Positions 15,814 to 27,900 of a DNA stretch of 64,000 nt are shown here, in pieces; position 1 is the first letter of the stretch; the number at the start of each line of letters is the position of its first letter. The notes beneath the pieces are model-generated. The model searched no databases, was not told the origin of the DNA, and saw nothing but the letters and a program-made list of their open reading frames with translations. Origin of the DNA: an uncultured Bacteroidota bacterium. Its GTDB lineage: Bacteria > Bacteroidota > Bacteroidia > Flavobacteriales_F > PHOS-HE28. The stretch lies in the NCBI GenBank assembly GCA_902826215.1, contig CADEDY010000002.1, positions 272,824 through 336,823 of the forward strand, written 5' to 3'. A program made the position numbers and the translations under genes.

Positions 15814-16871
15814 GAACGATACTGCTGATCGAGGATGATGCGGATATGCGTGATAACACGGCCGAGATCTTGGAGCTGGCCAATTATCGCGTGTTGAAAG
15901 CGGAACAAGGGCGTCGAGGTGTGGATATCGCTCGAAAGGAGAAGCCGGATCTTGTCATCTGCGATATCATGATGCCCGAACTCGATGGGTATGGCGTGCT
16001 GCATATGCTCGGCCGAGATCCTGCTACGGCCGAGATCCCTTTCATCTTCTTAAGTGCGAAAGCTGAGCGTGGAGATGTCCGTAAAGGCATGGAACTCGGC
16101 GCGGATGACTACCTCACCAAGCCCTTCGAGGAAAGCGAACTACTTAATGCCATCGAGGGACGATTGCGGCGCAGCGAATTGTTCCAGAAAGGGTTCGGGT
16201 CCGGTTTCGAAGGCCTGAACAAGTTCATGGACCAAGCTCGTGGCGTCGATGCGCTCAAGGGGTTGAGCATGGATCGTAAGACGCGCAAAGTGGCTTTGAA
16301 AGAAGTACTCTTCCACGAAGGTGACGAGCTGCGCGGTCTGCCCTACTTGGTGAAAGGCAAGGTGCGTACCTTCAAGATCAATACCGATGGCAAGGAGCTT
16401 GTGACCGGTCTGCACGATGCTGGGGACCTGATCGGATACATGGGCCTGCTGGAGAACGGCCACGCCATGGAAACCGCTGAAGCACTGGAGGACTGCGAGG
16501 TGGCCACCATTCCACGTGAGGATCTGCTGGCCTTGCTCTACAGCGATCGGGATGTGAGCATCCGGTTCATCAAGATGTTGGCCCAGGACGTCAAGGAGAA
16601 GGAACAGCACCTGTTGCAGTTGGCATACGCCAGTGTTCGGCAACGGGTGGCCCAGGCCATTCTTCGTGTGCACGACCGCTACGCCGATCCGTCGAATGCC
16701 GGCTTGGGCGTGAAGATCAGCCGCGAGGATCTCGCAACGATCGTAGGCACGGCCACCGAATCCCTGATCCGGTGCCTCACCGACCTCAAGCAGGAAGGTT
16801 TGATCGTCAGCGAAGGACGGGACATCCATATTCTGGACAAGAAGCGGCTTGAGCGTTTGGCGGCCCGCTGA
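15810..16871 (+). CDS. Response regulator fused to a Crp/Fnr-family transcription factor
   Basis: A 353-residue protein joining three parts: a receiver domain (1-120; acidic pocket Asp9/Asp10, phosphorylation site Asp52 in ICDIMMP, Lys104), a cyclic-nucleotide-binding-like beta-barrel (about 150-260) and a Crp-type winged helix (about 275-345). The recognition helix TATESLIRCLTDLK keeps Glu317 and Arg321, which in FNR and CRP contact the TGA half-site, agreeing with the TGAC-N4-GTCA palindromes nearby. There is no N-terminal Cys cluster as in FNR, so signal input is probably phosphorylation by the adjacent kinase. The ATG overlaps the kinase stop. It probably controls the cbb3 genes and its own operon. 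Confidence 0.92.
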   Translation: MRTILLIEDDADMRDNTAEILELANYRVLKAEQGRRGVDIARKEKPDLVICDIMMPELDGYGVLHMLGRDPATAEIPFIFLSAKAERGDVRKGMELGADDYLTKPFEESELLNAIEGRLRRSELFQKGFGSGFEGLNKFMDQARGVDALKGLSMDRKTRKVALKEVLFHEGDELRGLPYLVKGKVRTFKINTDGKELVTGLHDAGDLIGYMGLLENGHAMETAEALEDCEVATIPREDLLALLYSDRDVSIRFIKMLAQDVKEKEQHLLQLAYASVRQRVAQAILRVHDRYADPSNAGLGVKISREDLATIVGTATESLIRCLTDLKQEGLIVSEGRDIHILDKKRLERLAAR

Positions 16872-17009
16872 CCTTGGAAGGCTGCGTGATCCAGCGCGAC
16901 CTGCTCAGGACTTGTTCGAACGGATCACGAGGGCGGGAACCGCAGCCCTCAACAGTATATTGTGCGAAAGTGCGCACACCGTGGCCCATATCGCTGCAAT
17001 GCGTCCGTC

Positions 17010-17017
17010 TACCTTCG
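17010..17017 (+). promoter_or_regulatory. Candidate -7 element for the first adhesin module
   Basis: TACCTTCG lies 45 bases before the ATG at 17063 in a 191-base gap. The same octamer precedes cysS at 57104. The rest of the gap shows nothing else I can support. Confidence 0.45.
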
Positions 17018-17062
17018 GCGGGGCCGTGCGTGTATTCGTTCGCGGTCCAGTTGGTAGCGACC

Positions 17063-18055
17063 ATGCGCAACGTATTCACCTTGGCCCTTATCGCATTGGC
17101 CTCGTTCAACCTATACGCCCAGCCTCCCAACAGCACGTGTGCTACGGCGGCGTTGTTGTGCGCCGAGCTGCCGCAGGCCGGTACCAATAATGGCGCTGGT
17201 GGCATACCCGGTTTCTGTCCAGCAACCGATGCCATGGTCTGGTACACTTTCACCACCAATTCGCTCGGTGGGCCGGTCACCGTGGCGGTGGATGGGATCA
17301 ATTGCCTCCTTGCTCCTGGAACGGACGATGAATTGAGCGCCGTGGTGCTGTCCGGCGATGGCTCCTGTACCCTCCCGTCGTTCAGTGCGGTATCTTCTTG
17401 TGCTCTGGGGACCGCTACCATCGAGCTCACTTCGCAATCGTTGCAGCCCTTTACGCGGTATTGGATCCTGATCGCCGGCGCGGTGAACAACGGCGCACTG
17501 AGCCCCGCACAATGCGATTTCTCGGTGATGGTCTCCGGCGAAGGTGCTGCTATCCTTGGGGTGGATGTCACAGCCGGGCCGGATGTGGAGATAGGCGAAG
17601 GGGAGAGCACGCAACTCCAGGGTCTTGGTGGGCCTATTCTGGATTGGTCGCCGACCGCAGGGCTCAGTGGCAATGGCATCCCGGATCCGATAGCTGCTCC
17701 AGCAAGTACGACCTTATATACGTTGACCACGGAGGTTGCAGGTTGCACGTATACCGACAACGTGATCGTGCAGGTCATCCGCTTGGTGAATCCACCGAAC
17801 ACCTTCACCCCGAACGGGGACGGATACAACGACGCCTGGACGATCCCGGAGATCGCCGACTATCCCGGTGCAGAGATCATCATCCACGATCGCTGGGGGC
17901 AGGTGGTTCTACGCACGACCGGTTATCGCGAAGCGTGGGATGGTACCAACAACGGGAAGCCACTGCCGGTGGGCACTTACTACTACCACATTCAGCTGAA
18001 CCAGCTCGAGGGGCGCTCGCCGCCGTACACGGGCTTTGTCACCATTGTACGATGA
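17063..18055 (+). CDS. Secreted T9SS type B (gliding C-terminal domain) protein, 330 residues
   Basis: The start is the ATG before a clear signal peptide (MRNVFTLALIALASFNLYAQ); the 63 in-frame codons upstream lack any signal. The mature region (NSTCATAALLCAELPQAGTN, then two beta-sandwich-like segments) carries paired cysteines. The last 85 residues are the CHU_C/gliding-motility-associated sorting domain: NTFTPNGDGYNDAWTIPEI, HDRWGQVVLR and GTYYYHIQL. The protein should be exported by the type IX secretion system and left on the surface or released. Its stop codon overlaps the start of the PorP/SprF gene that follows, which is the usual partner arrangement. Confidence 0.88.
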   Translation: MRNVFTLALIALASFNLYAQPPNSTCATAALLCAELPQAGTNNGAGGIPGFCPATDAMVWYTFTTNSLGGPVTVAVDGINCLLAPGTDDELSAVVLSGDGSCTLPSFSAVSSCALGTATIELTSQSLQPFTRYWILIAGAVNNGALSPAQCDFSVMVSGEGAAILGVDVTAGPDVEIGEGESTQLQGLGGPILDWSPTAGLSGNGIPDPIAAPASTTLYTLTTEVAGCTYTDNVIVQVIRLVNPPNTFTPNGDGYNDAWTIPEIADYPGAEIIIHDRWGQVVLRTTGYREAWDGTNNGKPLPVGTYYYHIQLNQLEGRSPPYTGFVTIVR

Positions 18056-18993
18056 ATCTGCGCTGGGCCCTTCTCTTCCTGTTGGTGAGTGCCGGTTCGG
18101 TGCGTGCCCAACAGATCGCGCAGTATTCACAGTATGTCTTCAACCAGTTCAGCATCAACCCAGCGGTAGCGGGCAGCAAGGATTGTTTGGACATGCGATT
18201 GGGCTATCGCCAGCAGTGGGTCGGTTACCCCGGTGCGCCCACGACCGGTTGGATGAGCATCCACGGTGCCCTGCGACCCAAAGGCAAACCCTTCCAAGCG
18301 AACAAGCATGGCATCGGTGCCTTCATCGAGGCGGACGACGCTGGCAATTTCGGCTACACCAGCTTCTTGCTGGCCTATGCTTACCATGTGCAGATGTCCC
18401 GTAATTTCTACGTCTCCATGGGGATGTTCGCCGGTGCTCGGCAAGTGAAGTTGGCCGTTGGGGACATCACCCTTTCCGATTACAACGATCCGGTGGTGAA
18501 CAGCAAGTCGTCCGTGCTGGTGTATCCCGAAGTGACCCCGGGGATCTGGATGTATGGTAAGAGCGGTTGGGCAGGGTTGTCCATTCAGCAGATCCTTGGC
18601 AACAAGATCAAGGACATGGGCGTGGATTCGCGCATGGCCCGGCACATCATGCTCAGTGGTGGATACAAATACCGGATCGGGCGCAAGACCGCCTTCATTC
18701 CAAGTGGTCTTTTGAAGTTCGCCGGGGGTGCCCCGCTTGCCTTCGATATCAACGCCATGGTGGAATGGGACCGCACGTATGCGCTGGGCGTTGGTTACCG
18801 CAACGGCGATGCCGTTGTGGCCATGTTGAAGATCGGCTTCCTCAAGTACTTCCAACTCGGATACAGCTACGACATCACCACATCGCGCCTGCGAGTGGCC
18901 AGCTCCAACACGCACGAGGTCATCTTGGCCGTAACCCCGTGCAGAAAGGCTGAATCCGGCAAGCGTATGATCAGTTGTCCAGCATTCGACTAG
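18052..18993 (+). CDS. PorP/SprF family outer-membrane protein (module 1)
   Basis: A 313-residue beta-barrel protein with signal peptide (cleaved after SVRAQ). It shows the family opening QIAQYSQYVFNQFSINPAVAG, the early RQQWVGYPGAP motif and a C-terminal SYDITTSRLRVASSNTHEV stretch. PorP/SprF proteins hold or help secrete a specific partner carrying a type B sorting domain. The start overlaps the stop of the 330-residue secreted protein (ATGA). The tail (CRKAESGKRMISCPAFD) is longer and more polar than in the other two copies in this locus. Confidence 0.93.
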   Translation: MNLRWALLFLLVSAGSVRAQQIAQYSQYVFNQFSINPAVAGSKDCLDMRLGYRQQWVGYPGAPTTGWMSIHGALRPKGKPFQANKHGIGAFIEADDAGNFGYTSFLLAYAYHVQMSRNFYVSMGMFAGARQVKLAVGDITLSDYNDPVVNSKSSVLVYPEVTPGIWMYGKSGWAGLSIQQILGNKIKDMGVDSRMARHIMLSGGYKYRIGRKTAFIPSGLLKFAGGAPLAFDINAMVEWDRTYALGVGYRNGDAVVAMLKIGFLKYFQLGYSYDITTSRLRVASSNTHEVILAVTPCRKAESGKRMISCPAFD

Positions 18994-21900
18994 ATGCCCG
19001 TGAAAAGAACCCTTACCCTGCTCAAGTGCTTCTTGGTCCTTCTGGGATCGGTCACGTTCGCTGCGGTGCACGCGCAGTCCAAGTACTGGGTGGGTGGCTC
19101 CGGCGATTGGAGCGATGCCGTACACTGGAGCAGCACACAGAACGGCCTAGGTGGCGCTGGCGTGCCTCGCGTGAACGAGGATGTATGGATCACATCCAAC
19201 ACAGCAACATCGATCACCCTGCGGAATACGGCGTGGTGCAAGTCCCTTTCCATGGATGGAAGTGCGGCGCCCATTCACATCGTCGGTAGCGCTGCTACGG
19301 ATGTGAACATCAGTGGTGGTTGGTCGATGCAAGGTGATGTGTCCTGGAATGCGACCGGACCGATCAACCTGGTCGTCCGGCGTGAAGGCGTGGAACTTGA
19401 TCTACGTGGAAGGCCGATCGCAGCGGACATCGTCTTCAGTGGCAATGGGTCATGGTCGCTGATCAGTGACCTGAAGACCACGGGCGACCTGCGGTTGCAA
19501 CAAGGAACGTTGATCGGCAATCAAGCGCGGATCGATGCGCGAGCACTGCGGGTCGAAGGACGTGGACAGAAGGAATTCCTAGCAGGCGGGGCAACGGTGT
19601 TCTTGATGGACGCCCCGAATACCGCTGCGCTTCAAGGCATCGTTCGACCATCAAGCTCAACGCTCGTAGTGCAGGGTGTTACCCGATCTTGGGGTGTTGA
19701 TGATCCGGCGGCTGTCGATGTGGATCGGGATATCAATGTCTGCGGCACGGGACCGGGCCAAACACCGTTCACGGTGAACGCCCAGTTGGTATCGAACTTC
19801 AATGGATTCGGCGTGCGTTGTCGGGGCAATTGCAACGCAACGGTCACAGTAACACCTACTGGAGGAGTTGGGCCGTTCACGTTCCAATGGCTCAACGGAG
19901 GACCACCGACCGCAACATGGACCTCGGCATGCGGCGGGCCGCAGCTGGTGATCGTCACCGATGTGGGTCAAGGGATCTCTTGTCCAGCTCAGGTGAATGT
20001 GACAGAACCGGCTCCGGTTGGCGTGATCTTCTTCGGACAGGGAACGGCCCCGAGTTGTGCCGGCGTTTGTGACGGCACACGGACGGCGTTGGCCATCGGC
20101 GGTGTATCGCCGCATACCTACAGTTGGAACAACGGAGCGGGCACCAATTCTTCCTTCAACGCCTTGTGCGCAGGGTCCAATACGTTGCGCATCACGGATT
20201 TCAACGGCTGCATCTTCGACACCACCTTCATTTTCAACTTGGCGCCAATTGCACCGAACTTGACCTTCACCGATGCAGGCTGCTTTGGTGAATGCAATGG
20301 AACGGCGTCCGTGGCACCGGCTGGTGGAACAGGCACGCTGACCGCCACGTGGGGGCCGGGGACCATTGTAGGTCAAGGCACCTTCTCGGTAAGTCAGCTT
20401 TGCGCGGGGAACTATACCGTTACACTTGGTGATGCGAATGGGTGTGACACCACGGTGAACTTCACCATCGCACAGCCGCCTCCCATTTTGGTGAATGTGA
20501 CCACGACCCCGGCAAGTTGTTCGGGAACCTGCGACGGTACAGCCATTGTCGTTCCGAGTGGTGCAGTCGGACCGTACACCTTCCTCTGGTCGCCAGCGCC
20601 CGGTGGAGGGCAGAACACCGCCAACGCCACCGACTTGTGTGCAGGAGTGTACACCGTTCGTGTAACGGATCAACCCTCAGGCTGCGATACGTTGATCTCC
20701 ATCACCATTGATGCACCACCCGCGCTAGATGTGCAAGGTGCGGTGACGGATGCGACGTGTTCGAACACCTGTGACGGTACGATCACACTCACCGTGTTGG
20801 GCGGATCACCCGGCTACTCCTACTTGTGGGCACCGGCTCCACCAAGCGGACAAGGCACACCAACGGTTTCAGGGCTTTGTCCTGGTCCATGGAGGGTCAC
20901 CGTCACGGACATCGCGGGGTGCGATACCACGGTCATTTTCGTCGTGAATGCACCACCACCGATCGACGTTGCACTCACGACCACCGATGTGACCTGCGCA
21001 GGCGCGTGCGATGGAGCGGCCAGTGCTGTGGTCTCTGGAGGTGTGCCGAACTTCACGTACCTGTGGACGCCTACACCCGATGCTGGTCAAGGCACACCGA
21101 ATGCCACCGGGCTTTGCGCTGGGCCGCACACGTTGCTCGTTACGGACAACAACGGTTGTGATACCACTCTCTCGTTCACGATCCTGGAGCCACCACCGCT
21201 GGCAGCCACGCAATCGCATACGGATGTTACCTGCGGAAGCCTTTGCGATGGAACCGCGACGATGGTCGTCTCCGGCGGTACACCGAACTACACCTACTTG
21301 TGGACACCAGCACCGCCGACCGGACAAGGAACGGCTTCTGCCAGCGGCCTTTGCGCAGGCAACTATTCGGTGCTCGTCACGGACGCTCGGGGATGCACGC
21401 TCACACAGCAATTCACCATTCTTGCCGCTGTACCCATCACCATCTCGTTGCAGTTGACCCCCGCTACATGCAGCAATGTGTGCGATGGAACAGCGGGTGT
21501 GATCGTGGGTGGCGGCGTTCCGAACTACACCTACCTCTGGGCACCGGCTCCAGGTGGCGGCCAAGGGACCGCATTGGCCACGGGACTGTGTCCTCAGGCC
21601 TATTCGCTCACCATCATCGATGCTGTGGGTTGCGATTCCACGATCTCATTCACGATCACTGCGCCTCTTCCTATCGTTCCCAATGAGACGGTGAATGATG
21701 CCGCGTGTGCTGGCGATTGCAACGGAAGTATTCAACTGGCTCCAACAGGCGGCTCAGGCGCATACACGTACAATTGGGTTCCTGCACCACCTGTGGGACA
21801 AGGCACAGCAAGTGCCAATGGGTTGTGCGCTGGCGACTGGACGGTCACCATCGCTTCGGGCGGTTGCGATACCACCATCACGTTGACGGTGAACGAACCA

Positions 21901-24900
21901 CCGCCCATCGTTGCCTCGATCGGGAGCACGGATGCGAGTTGCGCTGGGGTGTGTGATGGAACGGCCACGGCGACCGTAAGTGGTGGAGTGCCGAACTACA
22001 ATTTCGTATGGACACCTGCTCCGGGAAGTGGGCAGGGAACGACCGATGTGACCGGGTTGTGCGCGGGTCCGTACACCTTGCTCATCACGGATGCGAATGG
22101 CTGTGACACCACGTTGAACTTCACGATCCTGGAGCCGCCACCGTTGGTGGTGGTGGCATCGCAGACCGACCTTACTTGCGGCGGCACGTGCGATGGAACT
22201 GCGACAGTGCAGGTTTCTGGAGGGTCACCGGGGTACACGTACTTGTGGTCCCCAGGTGCGCCCACGGGTCAGGGGACGCCGACCATTACCGACCTATGCA
22301 TCGGCGACTACGAAGTGCTGATCACGGACCTGAGCGGTTGCACGTTCACGCAACAGTTCACCATTGTCGACGGAACGCCGATCACGCTTTCTCTACAACT
22401 CACACCCGCGTCGTGTAGCAATGTCTGCGACGGTGCGGCCGGTGTGATCGCCGGTGGTGGGCTGCCGAACTACACCTACTTCTGGGATCCGACCCCGGGT
22501 GCTGGTCAAGGAACGTCTTCTGCTTCTGGAATGTGTCCGCAAGCCTATTCGCTTACCGTTACCGATGCTGCCGGTTGTGATACCACGGTGTCCTTCACCA
22601 TCACGTCACCCTCACCGATCGTTCCGAATGCCGTACAGACCGACGTTTCCTGCGCAGGCGATTGCAATGGGACCATTCTATCAGCAGCGACCGGTGGAAA
22701 CGGAACCTATACCTACAACTGGGTCCCACAGCCTCCGTTCGGCCAAGGCACCCCCAATGCTGGTGGGCTTTGTGCCGGCGATTGGTCGGTGACGATCGCT
22801 TCCGGTGGTTGCGATACGACGATCACCATCACGATACTTGAACCTTCGCCGTTCGACATCACCCTCACCACGACTGATGAAACGTGTGCGAATTCGTGCG
22901 ATGGAGCTTGTGGGCTGTCCGTTTCAGGTGGTACGCCGACGTATACCTACCTCTGGACCCCAGCTCCAGCTGCTGGCCAAGGCACCCCGAACGTTTCCGG
23001 CCTTTGCGCAGGGAATTACACAGTAACAGTAGGAGATGCAGCGGGTTGCGATACCACGTTGACCTTCGAGATCCTCGCTCCACCGCCGATCCTTCCGGGC
23101 TTGGTGACCACACCAGAAACATGCGCCGGACCGTGCACAGGAACAGCGACCCTAGCGCCGATCGGTGGCACGGGGACCATAACGGCGAACTGGCAGCCAG
23201 CTCCAGGTGGCGGTCAAGGAACATTGCAAGCCACGGGTCTTTGTGCAGGCATCAATTATCAGGTCACGCTGACCGATGGCAATGGCTGTGATACGACGCT
23301 GGCCTTCACCATTCTCCCGAGCGCGTTGATCACACCGAACAGCAGCAGTACACCGGCATCGTGCAACGGCGTTTGCGATGCAACTGCGACCGTCGGGCCA
23401 ACAGGTGGAGCCGAGCCCTATACCTATTTGTGGTCGCCACCGCCAGCGACAGGGCAGGGCACTCCTGCGGCCACGGGTTTCTGTGCGGGAACGGTGAACG
23501 TGACGATCACCGATAACGCGGGCTGTTCCATTGTTGCACCGATCCTGATCACCGAACCGACACCGATCCTGAGCAACGCCACGGTGACGAACCCGCCTTG
23601 TGCAGGAGTATGCGATGGTTCGATCGTACTGAACACTTCCGGCGGTCAAGGACCCTATACCTACAGCTGGTCTCCGGCGCCGCCCAATGGTCAAGGGACG
23701 AATACCATTACGGGTCTTTGCACCGGAACGTGGAATGTGACCATCACCGACTTCAATGGTTGCACAGCATCTTCATCACACAACATCGTTGAACCAGCGC
23801 CGATCACCCTGTCTGTTTCGTCGAGTCCGAGCCAATGTCAGGTCTGCATCGGAACGGCCACAGCGGTCGTTGGTGGCGGCACCGGACTCTTGAGCATCGT
23901 GTGGACGAACGCATTGGGCGTCCAGGTCGGTAACACACCGGATCTGACGGGGCTCTGCGCGGGGATCTATACCGCTACGGTCACCGACTCGAACGGCTGC
24001 ACCTTGGCACGCACGGTTGTGATCACGGATTCGGACGGGGAGGAGCTTACAGTAATGGACGGAACAACGAGCTGCCCTAATACATGCGACGGTTCGGTTG
24101 GTGTCTCCTTTACGTGCGGTGATGAACCCTGCACGATCGCTTGGTTCGATGCATTCGGCACCGATCTGGGGAACTCCACCAATACAGTAATTGGGTTGTG
24201 TCCGGGTGATTACTACGTCTCGGTCACGAATGCGTCCGGCTGTGTTTCCATTGATACGGCCACGGTGGTCGCCCCCGTGGTATTGACCACGAACTTGAGT
24301 TCCACGCCGGTTTCTTGCACAGGGTTGTGCGACGGTACCGCTACGATCGGGATCGTTGGAGGAACTGCGCCGTTCACGTTCACGTGGACCCCTGCTCCGC
24401 CTACTGGGCAAGGTACGCCGAGCGTTTTCGGGTTGTGCGCTGGAGTGTACGAAGTGGCCATCACCGATGGCTCGGGCTGTATCACAACTGTTGAGGTGCT
24501 CATCACTGAACCTCCCCCTCTGGCACTCTTCAATTCCATTGTCATTGGCGCATCGTGCAACGGAGTCTGCGATGGCAACATCACCTTGCTCTTGGCAGGT
24601 GGAACGGAACCCTACAGCTACGTTTGGTCACCAGCGCCGGCTGCCGGTCAAGGATCATCGGCTGCATTTGGTTTCTGTGCGGGAAATGTGACCGTGGATA
24701 TCACGGATGACAATGGCTGTTCCTTGACACGCTCGTTCGTGATCAACGAACCGCAACCGTTGCAGGTTTCTGCGACCAGCACGCCGAGCAGCTGCCCGGT
24801 CTGCGATGGCACCGGTTCGCTCACCGTTACCGGAGGTACCGCGCCGTATACGTTCAGTTGGCTTCTGGGCGGCGTGGAAGTGAGCACGGATCAATCGCCG

Positions 24901-27900
24901 GTCGGACTTTGCGGCGGTGTATACTCCGTGACCGTGCGTGACGATTTCGGATGCTTCGTCCAGACCGTGGTCACCATTTCTGATGGTAGTGCCGAGGTGC
25001 TCGAAATGGTGGATGGCATGAAGCTCTGTTCCTCGGATTGCAATGCCGTCGTGTCCGTGAACTTCACCTGCAGCGCGACACCATGTACCATTCAATGGAC
25101 CGATGTGGACGGCAATGTGTTGGCCGATGACGTCAATACGCTGACGGATCTTTGCGAAGGGATCTACACTGTTCAGGTAACGAACGGCAACGGTTGTGTG
25201 GCGATAGGCACCGCTTCCGTGATGCCGTCGCTCACCATCATTCCGAACTTGAGCAGTACCCCGGTATCGTGTGCCGGAGCATGTGATGGAACAGCGACCG
25301 TGGGACCTTTCGGAGGGATCGGACCATACACGTTCGTTTGGAGCCCCGAGCCCGGCGGCGGTCAAGGATCTCCTCAGGCCACTGGCCTATGCGCAGGAGT
25401 CTATGAAGTGACGATCAGCGATGCCACGGTGTGCGATACCACCGTCTCCGTACTGATCCTCGAACCAGCACCTCTGGTTCAGGATGCCGTGGTTGTCGAT
25501 GCATCCTGCAACGGGTCGTGCAATGGCAGCATCGTCGTTTCACCATCCGGTGGAACAGGTGGGTACACCTACTTCTGGTCGCCTGTCCCACCCAACGGAC
25601 AGGGCAGCAACGGGGCCTTCGGTCTATGTGCCGGCGACTACGAATTGGTGGTGACCGATGGCAATGGCTGCACGATGACACGTACATGGACGGTCGCGGA
25701 ACCGCTGCCTTTGACTTTGGTCAGTGGTTCGGTTCCGAGTGAGTGCGGTGAGTGCAATGGCCAAAGTTCAATCGCGGTATCGGGTGGCACCCAGCCATAC
25801 ACCTACCTATGGACGAACAGTGGCGGCATCTTCGGAACGCAGGACACCTTGAACGCGATCTGTGCGGGTCTATACAGCGTGCTCATCACTGACGCGTTGG
25901 GTTGCACGGCTTCCCTGTTGGTGCCCGTTCAGGATCTCAATGGAGAAGTGCTCACCTCGCTCGGCGACACCACCAGTTGTCCGGGGATCTGTGATGGAAC
26001 CGCACAGGTCTTCTTCAGCTGTGGAACACCGAATTGCACGGTGGCCTGGTACGACATCGGAGGCACTGATCTGAACAATACGGCCGATGTCCTTACCGAC
26101 CTATGTGCAGGTAGCTACCTGGTGCTGGTCACGAACGGGCTCGGCTGCGTCAGCATCGATACCGTCGTCATCGAAAGTCCGGATCCGGTGATACCGAACC
26201 TGAGCACAACGCCCGTATCCTGTTTCGGTGTGTGCGACGGAACAGCAACGGTCGGACCTACGGGTGGCGTTGGACCGTACACCTTCTTCTGGGATCCCGA
26301 GCCCGCGTTGGGTCAGGGAACCCCTCAAGCGGAAGGCTTGTGTGCAGGCCCCGCGACCGTGCGGATCACGGACGATGCCGGTTGCGTGCTTGATGTTGCC
26401 GTGTTGATCCTTGGTCCGGACCTGCTCACGGCCGATGTCGCCACTGTTCCGATCACGTGCAACGGCGCTTGCGATGGCAGCATCGTGGTCACCCCTCAAG
26501 GTGGTACGGGCACCTATACGTTCACATGGTCGCCTGAACCACCCAACGGCCAAGGCAACAATGCTGCACTTCAACTATGCGCAGGTGATTGGACCGTGCT
26601 GATCGTGGATGACAATGGTTGCGACACGACCATAACGATCACCCTTGTCGATCCGCCCTTGCTCGAAGCTCAGCTCACAACGACCGATAACGCCTGTTTC
26701 GGAACGTGCATCGGCTCGGCCACGGCAGCGATCACTGGAGGTGTACAGCCTTACATGATCGTTTGGGCGGATGCCAATGGAAATACGATCGCGCAGGATA
26801 CGACCCTGATCGATGGCCTCTGTGCAGGTGACTATTCCTTGACCGTTACGGATGCGAGCGGGTGCACCACCTCGTTGCCCTTCTCGATCACAGAAGGCAC
26901 TGCCATCGATGCAGCACTCGTGTTCCTTGGTGAAACCTGCAATGGACCTTGTGATGGTACCGCAGGTGTCACGCCTACGGGTGGGGTTGGGCCGTACACG
27001 ATCGTTTGGGGTCCAGAGCCTATTGTTGATCAAGGCAATGAGCAGATCGCTGGACTGTGCGCGGGCAACTATACGGTCACCATCACCGATCAACTGGGCT
27101 GCGACACCACCTCTTCGTTCACGTTGTTGCCTTACACACCGATCCTCGATGACGCGACGCTGACCGATGTGCAGTGCAATGCAGCCTGCGATGGTTCGGT
27201 GATAACGAATGCCTCTGGCGGTATCGGCGGGCTTGTTTACAGCTGGTCGCCAGAGCCACCGAACGGACAAGGCACCACTTCAGCCACAACGCTTTGCCCC
27301 GATACCTATTTGCTTACGATCACCGACGGCGTAGGCTGCGACAGTACATTCAGTTACATGGTCACCGAGCCCATGCCTCTTTCGCTTTCCGTTGACCTGA
27401 ACACGCCAGCGAGCTGTGCCGATGCGTTGGATGGCGCGCTAGGTACAACCATGTTCGGTGGTGTGCCGGCCTATGTCTTCAGCTGGAATGGGCCGATCGG
27501 ATTCACCGCTAATACCGAGGACCTCACGGATCTTGTACCAGGGGTCTATGACTTGCTGGTGACGGATTCTAACGGTTGCACGCTTGATACGGTGATCACC
27601 GTCGATGCGCTGTCGACCGTAGTGGCCGACGCGGGTGCGGATCAGAATGCTTGCATAGGTACCTCCGCGACGCTCGACGGGTCGAACAGCATCGGTGCCG
27701 CAACGTATTCATGGACAGATGACCAAGGCTCAGAGATCGGGACCACCCCGACCGTGACCATTCCTATCGGAGCAGCAGGTGTTCAGGTCTTCACCTTGAC
27801 GGTGACCGATGGGCCTTGCACCTCCGCGGATCAGGTCACGATCACCACATTGGCTTTGCCGATCGCCGATGCTGGCCCCGACCATACGATCTTCCTCTCG

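Larger units (their letters stand above)
19810..27560 (+). repeat. Array of about 33 SprB repeat units
   Basis: In-frame tandem units of about 237 bp inside the giant adhesin gene. Each has the protein pattern C-x3-C-(D/N)-G ... GG-x2-(P/N)-Y-T-Y-x-W ... GQGT ... GLCAG ... GC. DNA identity between units is only moderate, so this is an old, diversified array and not a recent expansion. Confidence 0.9.

Noticed and set aside
15810-16871. FNR-type iron-sulfur oxygen sensor
   Set aside because: Only three cysteines are present (51, 229, 322), not clustered, so a 4Fe-4S cluster as in FNR is unlikely. Input through the receiver domain is preferred.
19800-27560. Regular repeats that might suggest a CRISPR or satellite array
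   Set aside because: The period is about 237 bp, in frame, with protein-level conservation and diverged DNA. It is a coding SprB array, not CRISPR.
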